From Algibacter_G agarivorans (GTDB lineage Bacteria > Bacteroidota > Bacteroidia > Flavobacteriales > Flavobacteriaceae), in assembly GCF_039543245.1 (NCBI RefSeq), contig NZ_BAABJJ010000029.1, positions 136,456 through 200,455 of the forward strand: a DNA stretch of 64,000 nucleotides, written 5' to 3'. Of the stretch, positions 8,035 to 18,700 are shown piece after piece (positions within the stretch are counted from its first letter, which is position 1; each line of letters begins with the position of its first letter). A program made the translations under genes and the position numbers. The notes below the pieces were generated by a model. The model saw nothing but the letters and a program-made list of their open reading frames with translations. It was not told the DNA's origin and did no database searches.

Positions 8035-9480
8035 ATGAGAAACTTTACTATAATTTATATTGTTTTTTTAGTTTTCTCTTTAATAGAAAGTGGAAATGCC
8101 CAAATAGTTATTGGTAAGCCTGATCTAGGTTTTAGTCAAGCTTGTGCAAGTCCTTCGTTTAATACCTATAACATAACGTTTACTTTTTCGCCAGAGGCAG
8201 CACTTGGTTCAACAAATCAATTTAAAATAGAACTTTCTGATAAGACTGGAAATTTTTCAAGTGCCACTACAATTTACACTTCTGGTACGGGAGCTATAAC
8301 AACATCACCTGCAACAATAACCTTTTCTGTACCAACTACAATTAGCGGAGAAGCTTATAAGCTGAGAGTTAAAAGTACAGCTCCAGTGGCTACAAGTGTC
8401 AATTCTGATGCTTTTGCAGCATATTACAAAATTCAAGACACCCCTTTTTCTATTAATAATTTAATAGCAACAGGAGCGTATTGTTCCGGAGGAACTTATT
8501 TGTTAACTATAGATAACCCTGGAAATGATTCAAATGATTCGCCATTACTATATACTTCGTTAACCTATAAATGGTATAAGGAAACCGGTCCAACCACATC
8601 CGATTTTGTAGCAGATGGAGAAAGTCTATCTGTAAATCAACCAGGGACTTATTTTGTTGAAACTAATTACGGCACCTGTACTTCCAATTCATTTTCAAAC
8701 CGTGTTACCGTAAGTGAGTCAACATCAGGGAGCTCGTCTAGTATTAGTTCTAGTAAAGGGAATCCTTTTTGTTCAAGCGAGGGTGCTACATCTTTAAGTG
8801 CTATAAATGGTAATAGCTACCAATGGTTTAAAGATGGAACTGAAATTTCTGGAGCAACCGAACAAATGTATATGACCGATGAATCTGGAACGTATTCTGT
8901 AAATATCGATTTAGGGAATTGCATGACCAATGCATCTATTAACTTAGAAAGTACTGGTTTTACGAGTAGTATAGATGTAGATGTTGAAGGTATTAATACC
9001 ATTGAAGAAAATGAAACCTTGTTTGCTACTGTAACAACAACGGCTAACAATCCAGAGTTTACATGGTATTTAAATGATAGCATGATTTCTGGTGCTGTTA
9101 ATAATACTTACGAAATATCCCAAACAGGAAATTATAAGGCAATTATAACACAGACTTCGGGTTGTACAGCTTCAAAGGAATTTGATTTTGTAGTAAGAAC
9201 GCCATTCCCAGATGTGGCCAACATTCCAAATATAATTAGTCCTAATCTTATTGATGGTATAAATGACACCTGGGTTATCCCCCAAGACTATGTAAATGGA
9301 ACAAATACCGAAGTTATTATCATGAGCTCACAAGGGAAAGTGGTGCTTCAAACAAACGATTATCAAAATGATTGGCCTGAGGGTCAAATAGATATTAAAG
9401 CTATAAACCCAGTTTACTATTATATCATTACCACTGCTAATGGGGTTACAAAAAAAGGATCAATAACGGTCGTCAAATAG
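8035..9480 (+). CDS. T9SS type B cargo protein with Ig-like domains (adhesin-like)
   Basis: A 481-aa exported protein: signal peptide (residues 1-22), then beta-sandwich (Ig/PKD-like) modules with paired cysteines (YCSGGTYLLTIDNPG, YKWYKETGPTTSDF, FCSSEGATSL, YQWFKDG), ending in a T9SS type B C-terminal domain at about 395-481. The latter is recognised from IPNIISPNLIDGINDTWVIP, the central IMSSQGKVVLQT and the end YYYIITTANGVTKKGSITVV, the gliding-motility-associated C-terminal domain that directs export and surface attachment. The PorP/SprF-type gene starts 2 bp after its stop, so the two form an operon and the downstream protein is probably its dedicated partner. Confidence 0.88.
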   Translation: MRNFTIIYIVFLVFSLIESGNAQIVIGKPDLGFSQACASPSFNTYNITFTFSPEAALGSTNQFKIELSDKTGNFSSATTIYTSGTGAITTSPATITFSVPTTISGEAYKLRVKSTAPVATSVNSDAFAAYYKIQDTPFSINNLIATGAYCSGGTYLLTIDNPGNDSNDSPLLYTSLTYKWYKETGPTTSDFVADGESLSVNQPGTYFVETNYGTCTSNSFSNRVTVSESTSGSSSSISSSKGNPFCSSEGATSLSAINGNSYQWFKDGTEISGATEQMYMTDESGTYSVNIDLGNCMTNASINLESTGFTSSIDVDVEGINTIEENETLFATVTTTANNPEFTWYLNDSMISGAVNNTYEISQTGNYKAIITQTSGCTASKEFDFVVRTPFPDVANIPNIISPNLIDGINDTWVIPQDYVNGTNTEVIIMSSQGKVVLQTNDYQNDWPEGQIDIKAINPVYYYIITTANGVTKKGSITVVK

Positions 9481-9481
9481 C

Positions 9482-12151
9482 ATGAAAAAACATCTATTAT
9501 ATATAGTTTTATTTTTCTGTTTTACACAGCTCCATTCTCAAGAAGATGGAGTTGTTGCGTTTAAATTGCCCGTTAGAAATTCGTTAAGATTTAATAAATA
9601 TGCCATTAACCCAACCTTTAGTTTTGTTAGAGAACAAAATAAATACATAAGTTTTTCTAATAATAGACAATGGGTTCAATTTGATGATGCTCCACAAACG
9701 TACTTATTTAGTTATTCTGGAAGGTTTCGAGAAAATATGGGTATTGGAGTAGGTGTCTTTCAACAAAATTATGGTGTGTTAACCACCTTTGGAGGTCTTG
9801 TGAATTTCGCTTATAATGCTGCTCTTGATAGAGATAGTAACTTAACTTTTGGTATGAACCTTGGGTTTTATAAAAGTGGTATAAACGAAGGTAATGTGGT
9901 TACAAATTTTCCTGATCCAGCATTAAATAATATACCATCAAATTCATTGATTACCATAAATCCTGGCATAAACTACGGAACTACTTTTTTAGATTTTGGT
10001 GTGTCATTAAACAATCTTGCGGCATATAATTTAACGACTTCTAAAATAATTGAAGAAAATCCTGAGCAAAGTATTCAGGCACATGTTATGTATACAGGCT
10101 ATATAGATATGCGAGGATTTCTTGATGAGAGTAAGTTTTCTAGTTTAGTTAGGTCAGAATTCAAAAAAAACCAAACAGTTGTTTCAGGAATTATGATGCT
10201 AACGGTGCCTAAAGGTATTTGGGGACAGGTTGGTTATAATAGTCTATATGGAATCTCAGCAGGTATTGGTTTAAATATAAGTACTCAAATAGCTATAGAA
10301 TACAATTACGAAAAGGCTATTGGCAATTTATCAAATTTTGGAAATTCTCATGACTTCACTTTAGCATATAAATTTAAAAACCGCTATAGATATGATTATA
10401 GTGGTGATGATGATGAAGCCGCACTTATTATAACAGAGAAAAAGAGAAATCGTGTTGCAGCAAAGAGAAAAACTACTAATCAACCCAAAGTAGATCGAAA
10501 TGCTATTGCAGAAGAAAAAGCCAAAGCAAAAATTGTTGCAGCTGAAAAAGTTAAAGCCAAAGCAGCTGCTAGAGCTAAATTGGTAGCAGAAGCAAAAGCT
10601 AAAAGAGAAGCCAAAATTCAAACAGTATCTCAAGCTATAGAAGAAAAATCACAAGAAAAATTAGCAACGACAGAAGCTATAAAAGCTGATCAAGAAGCTC
10701 AAATAAAACTTGCAGAAGGTGCAAGAATTAAAAAAGAACAAGAGGCTCGGGCAAAACTAGAGGAAGCAGCAAGAGTTAAAGCAGAAGAGGAAGCTCAAAT
10801 TAAATTGGCAGAAACTCAAGCTAAGTTATTAGAGGTAGAGAGAGTTAAGGCGGAACAAGTAGAAGCAGCAAGAGTCAAAGAAGAACAAGAAACTCAAGCT
10901 AAGTTAATAGAGATAGAGAGAGTTAAGGCTGAACAAGTCGCTAAAGCAAAACAAGTAGAAGCAGCGAAAATTAAAGCAGAGCAAGAAACCCAAGCCAAAT
11001 TAGCAGAAGCAGCAAGAGTCAAAGAGGAACAAGAAACTCAAGCAAAGTTAGTAGAGGCAGAGAGAGTTAAAGCAGAACAAGAAGCTCAAGCCAAACTAGC
11101 AGAAGCAGCAAGACTTAAAGAGGAACAAGAAACTCAAGCAAAGTTAGTAGAGGCGGCAAGAGTTAAAGCTGAGCAAGAAGCACAAGCTAAATTAGTAGAA
11201 ATCGCAAGAGTTAAAGAAGAATCTGAAGCAAAACAAAAAATAGATACCTTAGAATTGGATGGGGTATTGGTTTCAACTGCAAGAGATAGAGAAGCTTTAG
11301 CCATGGAAAGTCTAACTAAATTAATGTCGAATTCTAAAATAGAGCAACAAGATTTGTTATTAAGGTTAAGTGAAAAAGTAGCTAATAAACAGCAAGACCT
11401 TCAAAATTTAAAAGAAGAAAATGATTTAAGTGAAAAAGGGATTTTTCAGGCTCCAAAGGCTTTTAAAAGCGTTACAGCAGAAAATGCGGCATTAGAATCG
11501 CTAAAAGTAGAGATTGATGATGCAATAAAAAGTCAAAATGAAAAGGTTCAAGAATTAGAAGATTTATATAATGAAAGGCTTAAGAAAATCAGAAACAAAA
11601 AAGATTCACTTAATATTTCTTATTTGAAAAAGATAGAAAAATTAAAAATTGAACAATCCCAAACTGTTCAGTCTAAAGAAAACTTAATGTCAACGCTTGA
11701 TGAGATTAAAGTGGCCACAGAAATAGAAAGAAAACGAAGAATAAAACGTGCGGCATACGATAATGAGCAAGATCGATATTTGAAAGATAGAGCAACTTTA
11801 GAGCGAATCAAGAAATTTACTGATATCAGTGAAACACCGCTAACAAAAGAAGATTTTGATAATGGAGAAGAACTGAGTAACATACAGATTGTAAAAGATA
11901 TTAAGCATGTTGAGAGTGGCTATTACTTGGTTGTTGCTGTACATAGTGATGTGAATAAAAGAGATGAGTTCTTAACCAAAACAGTATCTGCTGGACAAGC
12001 TAATGTTAACTTCTTTTATGACGTGAATACGAGCAAGTATTATATTTATTATGATAAATTTAATAATATCAATGAAGCCAAAACAGCATTAGAATCAAAA
12101 GGAAGTAAACCATATAATAGTAAAATGTCTATGGTTAAAATAGAAAATTGA
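9482..12151 (+). CDS. PorP/SprF-family T9SS outer-membrane protein fused to a long helical repeat and a SPOR-like end
   Basis: PorP/SprF proteins are outer-membrane barrels that pair with type B T9SS cargo for export or surface anchoring. The protein has 889 aa: signal peptide (to HSQ, about residue 20), PorP/SprF barrel to about residue 310 (with GIGVGVFQQNYGVLTTFG and the terminal strand HDFTLAYKFKNRYRY), then an Ala/Lys/Glu/Gln-rich helix at about 330-590 built from 16-residue repeats of type (A/E)EQE(A/T)QAKL(A/V)EAARVK, a second charged coiled-coil at about 620-790, and a C-terminal SPOR-like segment (GYYLVVAVHSDVNKRDEF to MSMVKIEN). Ordinary family members stop after the barrel, near 310-340 aa. 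It follows the cargo gene at 8035 by 1 bp. SPOR-like is my reading from pattern. Confidence 0.82.
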   Translation: MKKHLLYIVLFFCFTQLHSQEDGVVAFKLPVRNSLRFNKYAINPTFSFVREQNKYISFSNNRQWVQFDDAPQTYLFSYSGRFRENMGIGVGVFQQNYGVLTTFGGLVNFAYNAALDRDSNLTFGMNLGFYKSGINEGNVVTNFPDPALNNIPSNSLITINPGINYGTTFLDFGVSLNNLAAYNLTTSKIIEENPEQSIQAHVMYTGYIDMRGFLDESKFSSLVRSEFKKNQTVVSGIMMLTVPKGIWGQVGYNSLYGISAGIGLNISTQIAIEYNYEKAIGNLSNFGNSHDFTLAYKFKNRYRYDYSGDDDEAALIITEKKRNRVAAKRKTTNQPKVDRNAIAEEKAKAKIVAAEKVKAKAAARAKLVAEAKAKREAKIQTVSQAIEEKSQEKLATTEAIKADQEAQIKLAEGARIKKEQEARAKLEEAARVKAEEEAQIKLAETQAKLLEVERVKAEQVEAARVKEEQETQAKLIEIERVKAEQVAKAKQVEAAKIKAEQETQAKLAEAARVKEEQETQAKLVEAERVKAEQEAQAKLAEAARLKEEQETQAKLVEAARVKAEQEAQAKLVEIARVKEESEAKQKIDTLELDGVLVSTARDREALAMESLTKLMSNSKIEQQDLLLRLSEKVANKQQDLQNLKEENDLSEKGIFQAPKAFKSVTAENAALESLKVEIDDAIKSQNEKVQELEDLYNERLKKIRNKKDSLNISYLKKIEKLKIEQSQTVQSKENLMSTLDEIKVATEIERKRRIKRAAYDNEQDRYLKDRATLERIKKFTDISETPLTKEDFDNGEELSNIQIVKDIKHVESGYYLVVAVHSDVNKRDEFLTKTVSAGQANVNFFYDVNTSKYYIYYDKFNNINEAKTALESKGSKPYNSKMSMVKIEN
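10866..11225 (+). repeat. In-gene 48-bp tandem repeats (16-residue helical units)
   Basis: Within the PorP/SprF fusion gene, about seven 48-bp units encode alternating EEQETQAKLVEAARVK and AEQEAQAKLAEAARLK type segments. Neighbouring units differ at few positions, so the array is recent enough to expand or contract by recombination. Looser copies extend upstream to about 10,680. Confidence 0.75.
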
Positions 12152-12764
12152 GTTTATCGAGTTTATCCAAAATTTTGTGGATTGCTAATAAATATATAAG
12201 ATTTATTAATCTGTTTGGTTTTATTTTTTCTAAAAACATAAATTAAACTTGTTACTCCCTTTGTTTGAAAAAGGGAGGACAATTTCGATTTCATCGAAAT
12301 TAGGAGGGTTAAAAAGCACAAAAACTTTACAGGTCTGAAACACCTAAACAATAAAAATATTAACAACTTAACATTTATGTTTTAATTTGTGTTATGTTCT
12401 TAAGTCCAGATCACATAGTTTTTTACTTCATCTTATACCAAGTGTTATTTCTTCTTATTAAATAAAAAGAGCAACACAATAAATTTTGTTTTATAGAAAT
12501 GGTAATTCTATATAAAATGAATTAAAAATACTACAAAATACTTATATTTTATCGATAAAAGTTGTAGAATTTCGATAAACCGTCATAAATCTTCCTGCTC
12601 CCTTTATTGTTACAAATATATTTCCGATATTTACCACGTTTAATAACGTTAAATTCAGATGAATGACAAATCATGTAAGTATTTATCTAATTTAATATGT
12701 TTAATAACAAGAAATACTTCTTTGTAGTCAGTCGCAGCTAAAGAGAAGTACTAAATATAGCCCC
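12152..12764. other. Long gap upstream of the giant adhesin gene
   Basis: This 613-bp gap separates the PorP/SprF fusion gene from the SprB-like gene. It contains one copy of the ~64-nt palindromic element (12245-12310). The remainder is AT-rich without coding character. Around 12600-12760 there are two similar GTTTAATAAC segments, but I see no exact TAnnTTTG promoter, so the start of the adhesin transcript remains unplaced. Confidence 0.5.
12245..12310. repeat. Palindromic dispersed element, copy 1 of 3
   Basis: A ~64-nt element shared with 22155-22218 and 58408-58470. It contains CTCCC...GGGAG, then a second hairpin ATTTCGATttcATCGAAAT, then TAGGAGGGTT. The final GGAGGG can also pair with the first CTCCC, so two mutually exclusive folds are possible. 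Confidence 0.75.
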
Positions 12765-15700
12765 ATGAAAAAATCTACTTACTATAAATTAGTTTTTATT
12801 GTTTTATTTTTATTATTAGGGATCAAAGGTATTGCTCAAACTTATAAAACGTTTTCAATAAGAAAAAACATGGATGTTAAGGGCAGTATGCTTGTTGTTG
12901 GTAATAATATTCTTGGTGAAAGCAATGCTCCATTCAATAATGATACAGTAGATAATCAGGATATATCCATGCAATATATTGATATTGATAATGATGTAAC
13001 TACTTTTAACTCTAGTGGTGCTGAACTTTTAATGCCAATCCAGCCAGACGGAAATCCAACAACTTGTTATAGAGTGGTATATGCAGCTTTGTATTGGGGA
13101 GCTGTTCTTCAAGATGGAAGTAGAACAGACATAAATAAAGTAAAATTTAAATTACCAGAAAGCACAACTTATGTAGATATAGATGGAGAAATCATCTATG
13201 ATGCTTTTGTTGATCCAATTATAGCAGAAGATAGTGAACCCGGTAATACGCCATATGCCTGTTATGCAGATGTAACTGATTTATTATCAGGCTTGTCAAG
13301 CAATATAGAAGGTGATTATACAGTGGCAAATGTAATATCTAGTGAAGGCTCCAATTATTCAACGGGTTTAAGTGCTGGTTGGACACTTTTTGTAATTTAT
13401 GAAAACCCTAATCTTCATATGAAATCCTTCACAAGTTTTGATGGCTTTAGTCATATCTTCGATGGTCATTATGAAGAGGTTCCTGTTACAGGTTTTACAA
13501 CACCACAATCAGGCCCTATAGATTTACAATTTGCTTATGCAGCTTTAGATGGCGATAAAACCAAAAGGGCAACTAAGTTGGAAATTAATGGTAAAGAGGT
13601 TACAACTCCTTTGAGACCTGCAAATAAATTTTTTGGTTCTGTTATTGAAAATAATAATGGTATTTCAAACCCTAGAACACCATCTGGAACAAATACCTTA
13701 GGGTATGATACTGGTTTTTTGGAAATTTTTGGAGCAGAACCTGAATATATTAAGAATAATGTGTCTTCAGCTTCTTTTACATTACAAGTCGCTAGAGGAC
13801 AAGCGGACCCTATATTCGCTTTTTTTAGTGCCTTTGCCGTAGATATTATTGCCCCAGACATAGACCTTACCAAAATTGTTGTTAATACTGCTGGTGACGA
13901 TATTGATGGTGCAGATGTAAATCTTGGACAAAATTTATTTTATGAAATTACTTATCAAAGTGTTGGTAATGATAACGTTACTCAATTCACCTTAAAAGAT
14001 GTACTTCCAGATAATATTGTTTTCGACCCTTTAACAGATATTGATTTAAGCAATGCTGGTGGAGCAACGTTACAATCTTATGATCCTGTAACTAGAACGC
14101 TTATATTTAATATACCAGATAGCTCTGTAGAAGTTAACGATCCTGAATTTGTTATTCGAATAGCAGTACAAGTAGTTCCTAATTGTTATGACTTGAGTCA
14201 AGCATGTTCTAATGAAATTAAAAACCAAGCCTTTGCTACTTATAGAGGTGTTATTAACCCAGCTATCATTCAAGATGAAGGAAGTTTTGCTTCAGTAGAA
14301 TGTTTAGGAACTCCTGGGTCTACCAATTTTTTAGTAGATATATCGAATTGTACTTTCGAAAGGAATGAAGTGTTGTGTGGTGCGAGTGTTATTTTAACAG
14401 CTTCAGATGGTTATGATAGCTACTCATGGTCTACAAGCCAAACAGGAACACCAGTAATAAGTACGGATCAAACATATACTGCAACAGAAACGGGTACTTA
14501 TTATGTAAGTAATACAACCTCATCTACGTGTATATCCATTGAAGAAACGATTAATGTGATTCCTTATGGAAATACAGTTACAAATCCCATCATACCTTTT
14601 GCTGATTTATTACCAATTTGTCCAAATGATGGTAAAGTTTTACCCTACATATTTTTATGTGGTGCTAATGCGACTAGATCTATTAATACGGGAATTAGCG
14701 ATGCTTCCTCTGTTATTTGGGAAAAATTAGATGAAAATAGTTGTCCTGCTCTAACAATAGATGATTGTGCTAATGAAAATTCTGAATGTACTTGGAATCA
14801 GATAGCTATGGGGCCCGATTATGTTGCGAATACTTCTGGACAATTCAGGATTGTTATAAATTATCCTGGTGGATGTTTTAGTATTTTTTACTTTAACGTC
14901 TATCAAAACTTATTAAATCCCACAGCCACATCTAAAGACATTATATGTACTACGCCAGGCGAAATAACAGTTGGTGGTGTACCTAGTGGTTATGAGTATA
15001 GTATTGACGGTTCAAACTATCAAACTAGCAATGTGTTTTCTATTAACACGGCTAATTATTATATAATTTATATTAGACAAATAGGTGTGGATACAAATCC
15101 ATGTATTTTTGAAACACCGAGTGTTTATGTTAGAGCTAGGGATTTTATGGTTTCTACATTTGTCACTCAACCATATTGTTATGGTGATAAGGGTACTATA
15201 AAATTAGCCGCTAATGATGCCTTGCCACAGTATTATTTTAGTATCTCAGAAGGTGGGATTTTAATTAATAGTGTTGGTCCAATTATGGAAAGTGATTACA
15301 CATTTGCAAACCTTAATCCAGGGACTTATACTTATACTGTATCTACTGATGATGGATGTACTTTTAGTGATGATATTATCATTATAGAACCTCCGCTATT
15401 AACAGCTACTGTAGCGCTCACTAAACCATTAAGCTGTACCGATGGCGAACTAACCGTTTATCCTGTTGGAGGCGCACCTCCGTATATTTATTATGTAAAT
15501 AGTGCGTCAATTTCTCAAGACTCACCTATAATAGCAGCATCAACACCAGGTGTGTATGACATCACGGTTATAGATTCAAACAACTGTAGTGCAACCACCT
15601 CAATAACAGTAGAAGGTATATTGCCTCCAGAGTTTACCGTTACCAGTACAAATATTTTATGTGCTGACTCCACAGATGGTACCATAACATTTAATGTGAC

Positions 15701-18700
15701 CAATGCCAATGGAAATACTTTGGAATACAGTATAGATGGAGGAACAACATTTTTTAACTCTCAGGTTTTTACTGGTTTATCTACAGGCAATTACAGTGCT
15801 GTGGTCCAATATATGATTGGTGCTGATGTATGTCTTTCAGACCCGCAACCAATAATTATTGCTGCACCAACACCAATTACAGGAACTGCAACAGCAACAC
15901 CTTATACCTGTAGTGCCGATGGAACTATTAACGTTTCTGGTGCTTCTGGCGGAACAGGAACGCTTTTATATAGCCTTGATGGTGTTATATTTCAAGCAGG
16001 AAATACGTTTACAGGATTAACAGATGGTACTTATACCATAACTATACAAGATGCTAATAGTTGTACTTTTGTTTTAGCACCGATAACATTAGACCCCTTA
16101 AATCCACCAACGGATTTAACGTTTAGCAATACACCTTTAAGTTGTCCTGCAATGACTTCTGATGTAACATTAGCAGGAATAACAGGAGGTACAACACCAT
16201 TAGAATATCAAATTATAGCACCGGCAGCTTCGGCTACAGCATACCAAACATCGAATGTTTTTGCAGGATTAACACCTGATACCTATACATTTCAAGTAAG
16301 AGATGCTTACAATTGTGTTTACAGTGAATCTTTTACAATTCCTCCGTTACCACCATTAAACCTAAGTACAATTGTAACGAAAGATTTAGATTGTACCACT
16401 TCACCAGACGGTATCATTTCAGGTACTATTTCAGGTGGCACAGCACCATTTACTTATGCGGTATCATTTAATGGAGGCGCTTATGGTAGTTCAATTACGG
16501 TAACTGGAGCATCATTTAATCATACAGCAACAACAGATGGTACTTATCAATTTCAAATAACGGATGCCAATGGATGTACTGCAGAATCAGGAATTCAAAC
16601 TATAAATGTTATTTCATTACCAGAAATAACTTCGGTTGTACAAACACAACCTATTTTATGTAACGGAGACTCTAACGCAGCTATTGAAATAACAATCAAT
16701 AATACTGTTGGAACGCCTCAATTTGTTATTAATGTAAATAATGATTCTACAGGAACAGATTATGGAACACAGACCTCAGGATTGCCAGCTGGTGATTATA
16801 CGATTACTTTGACTGATGCAAATTCATGTACCGATATAGAAACAATTACAATTGCTGAACCAACTCCTATTGTGGTATCGTCAACTGCGCTTCCTATTAC
16901 TTGTGGTGCGCTTGGAGTTTCAAAAGGATCAGTAATAGTGAATAGTGTAACTGGTGGAACTGCACCATATAATTATTTTGTAACAGGTACGAATGGTTAT
17001 TCCGCTTCTGAACTTAATGCTTCAGGAACAATCTCGACAACTTTTGATGTGGTTGATTTTGGATTATATCAAATTAATGTAGTTGACTCTAATGGTTGTT
17101 CAAATTTAGTTCAAGATGTATTAGTGGCATCACCCCCAAATGATTTAGACATTTCAATAAATACGACAGCAGATTGTATAACTGGAGGTGAAGCGGTTGT
17201 TGATATAGGAACAACTTTAGTAGGCACAGGACCTTTCTTCTTTGATATTTATAGAGGGGTTGTTCCGCCACCACCTCCGGGAGGTACTTGGGTTGCAGAA
17301 GATTCTTTTGGAAGTCAAAATGCCACGTTTACAGGTTTAATTCCAGGAGTGACATATACGTTTATTGTTTATGATGCTTCAACAGGTTGTAGTTATTATG
17401 AAACAGCAACAGCACCAGTTCCAACAAATTCAACGTTGACCGGAAGCGCTCTAACTTCAAATAATATTACTTGTATAGGTAGTGCAGATGGAAACGTTTC
17501 GTTTACTGTCAATAGTATTTATGGAGTCTCTACTGATATAAGTTATGAGATTTTTGATTCATTATCGTTAATCACAACAGCAGTTAGCGGAACCGGTACA
17601 GTACCAGCTAGTGGAACACTATCAGTATCAAATTTAGGACCATTATCTTTTGGGACTTATTTTGTTTTAATTACTGAAACCACTGGACCTAATACAGGGT
17701 GTAGTGTGGTAACAATTCCTTTTAATATTACCGAATCTGCTATAGATTTAGATATTTCGGCTACCGTTGATAACAATGCTAATTGTAATCCAAATTCAGG
17801 AGTTATAAACGCTATTGCAACAGATGGTACACCTCCATATTTATATCAATTAACTACTTCGGCAACAGCACCTTTGGCAACAGACCCTTCTTGGGGGGCT
17901 GCTAGCACATTTAATGTAAATGCTAATAGTTATTACGTACATGTTATAGATGCTTATGGTTGTATAAAATCTACTCCTGTTTTAGTTTTAACATCAGACC
18001 CAGAACCTGTGATTACTGCCACGTTAAACAATCAATGTATGGTAACAGAGGGTAATTTTGAAATTGATGTCACTTTAACAACTATAGGAATAGCACCTTA
18101 TAGTTATAGTATTGATGGCGGTGCTTTTCAGACACGTACTGCACCTTTTTCTATTTCAAATTTATCATCAGGAACCCATACCGTTGAAATTCAAGATGCT
18201 AATGGTTGCGGAAATTTAGTGTCTGTTGATATTGAAACTCCAATAGGGTTGACGCCAGCGGTAACTGCATTGCCAACTTGTAATGATAATGATGGACAGA
18301 TAACTATAACAGGATATGGTGGAACAGGATCTTATACGTATGCTATAAGTCCAAATCCTGCATCAATAACCTTAAGTGGCAATATGTTTTCTGGTGTTCC
18401 ATTTGGAACTTATACGGTTACAATCACTGATGCTTCAACTTTATGTTCAGAAGATGTTACGATAGTTTTACCTGCTTCAATACCTCCAGCTTTTACAACA
18501 ACATCAACAGCAGTAACCTGTTTTGGAGATAATAACGGTGCATTCGAAATTAATGTTAGTGGGTATTCAGGACCTTATACTTATGAAGTATTTGATAGTT
18601 CTAGTGTGTCTGTTTTAGGAATTGTTTCTGCTAATACATCAACAAACCCAGAAACCGTTACAGGATTATTAGCAGGAACGTATTCCGTAGTTATTATAGA

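Noticed and set aside
13535..13873. Minus-strand open frame inside the giant adhesin gene
   Set aside because: Shadow of a repetitive coding frame; no promoter or domain.
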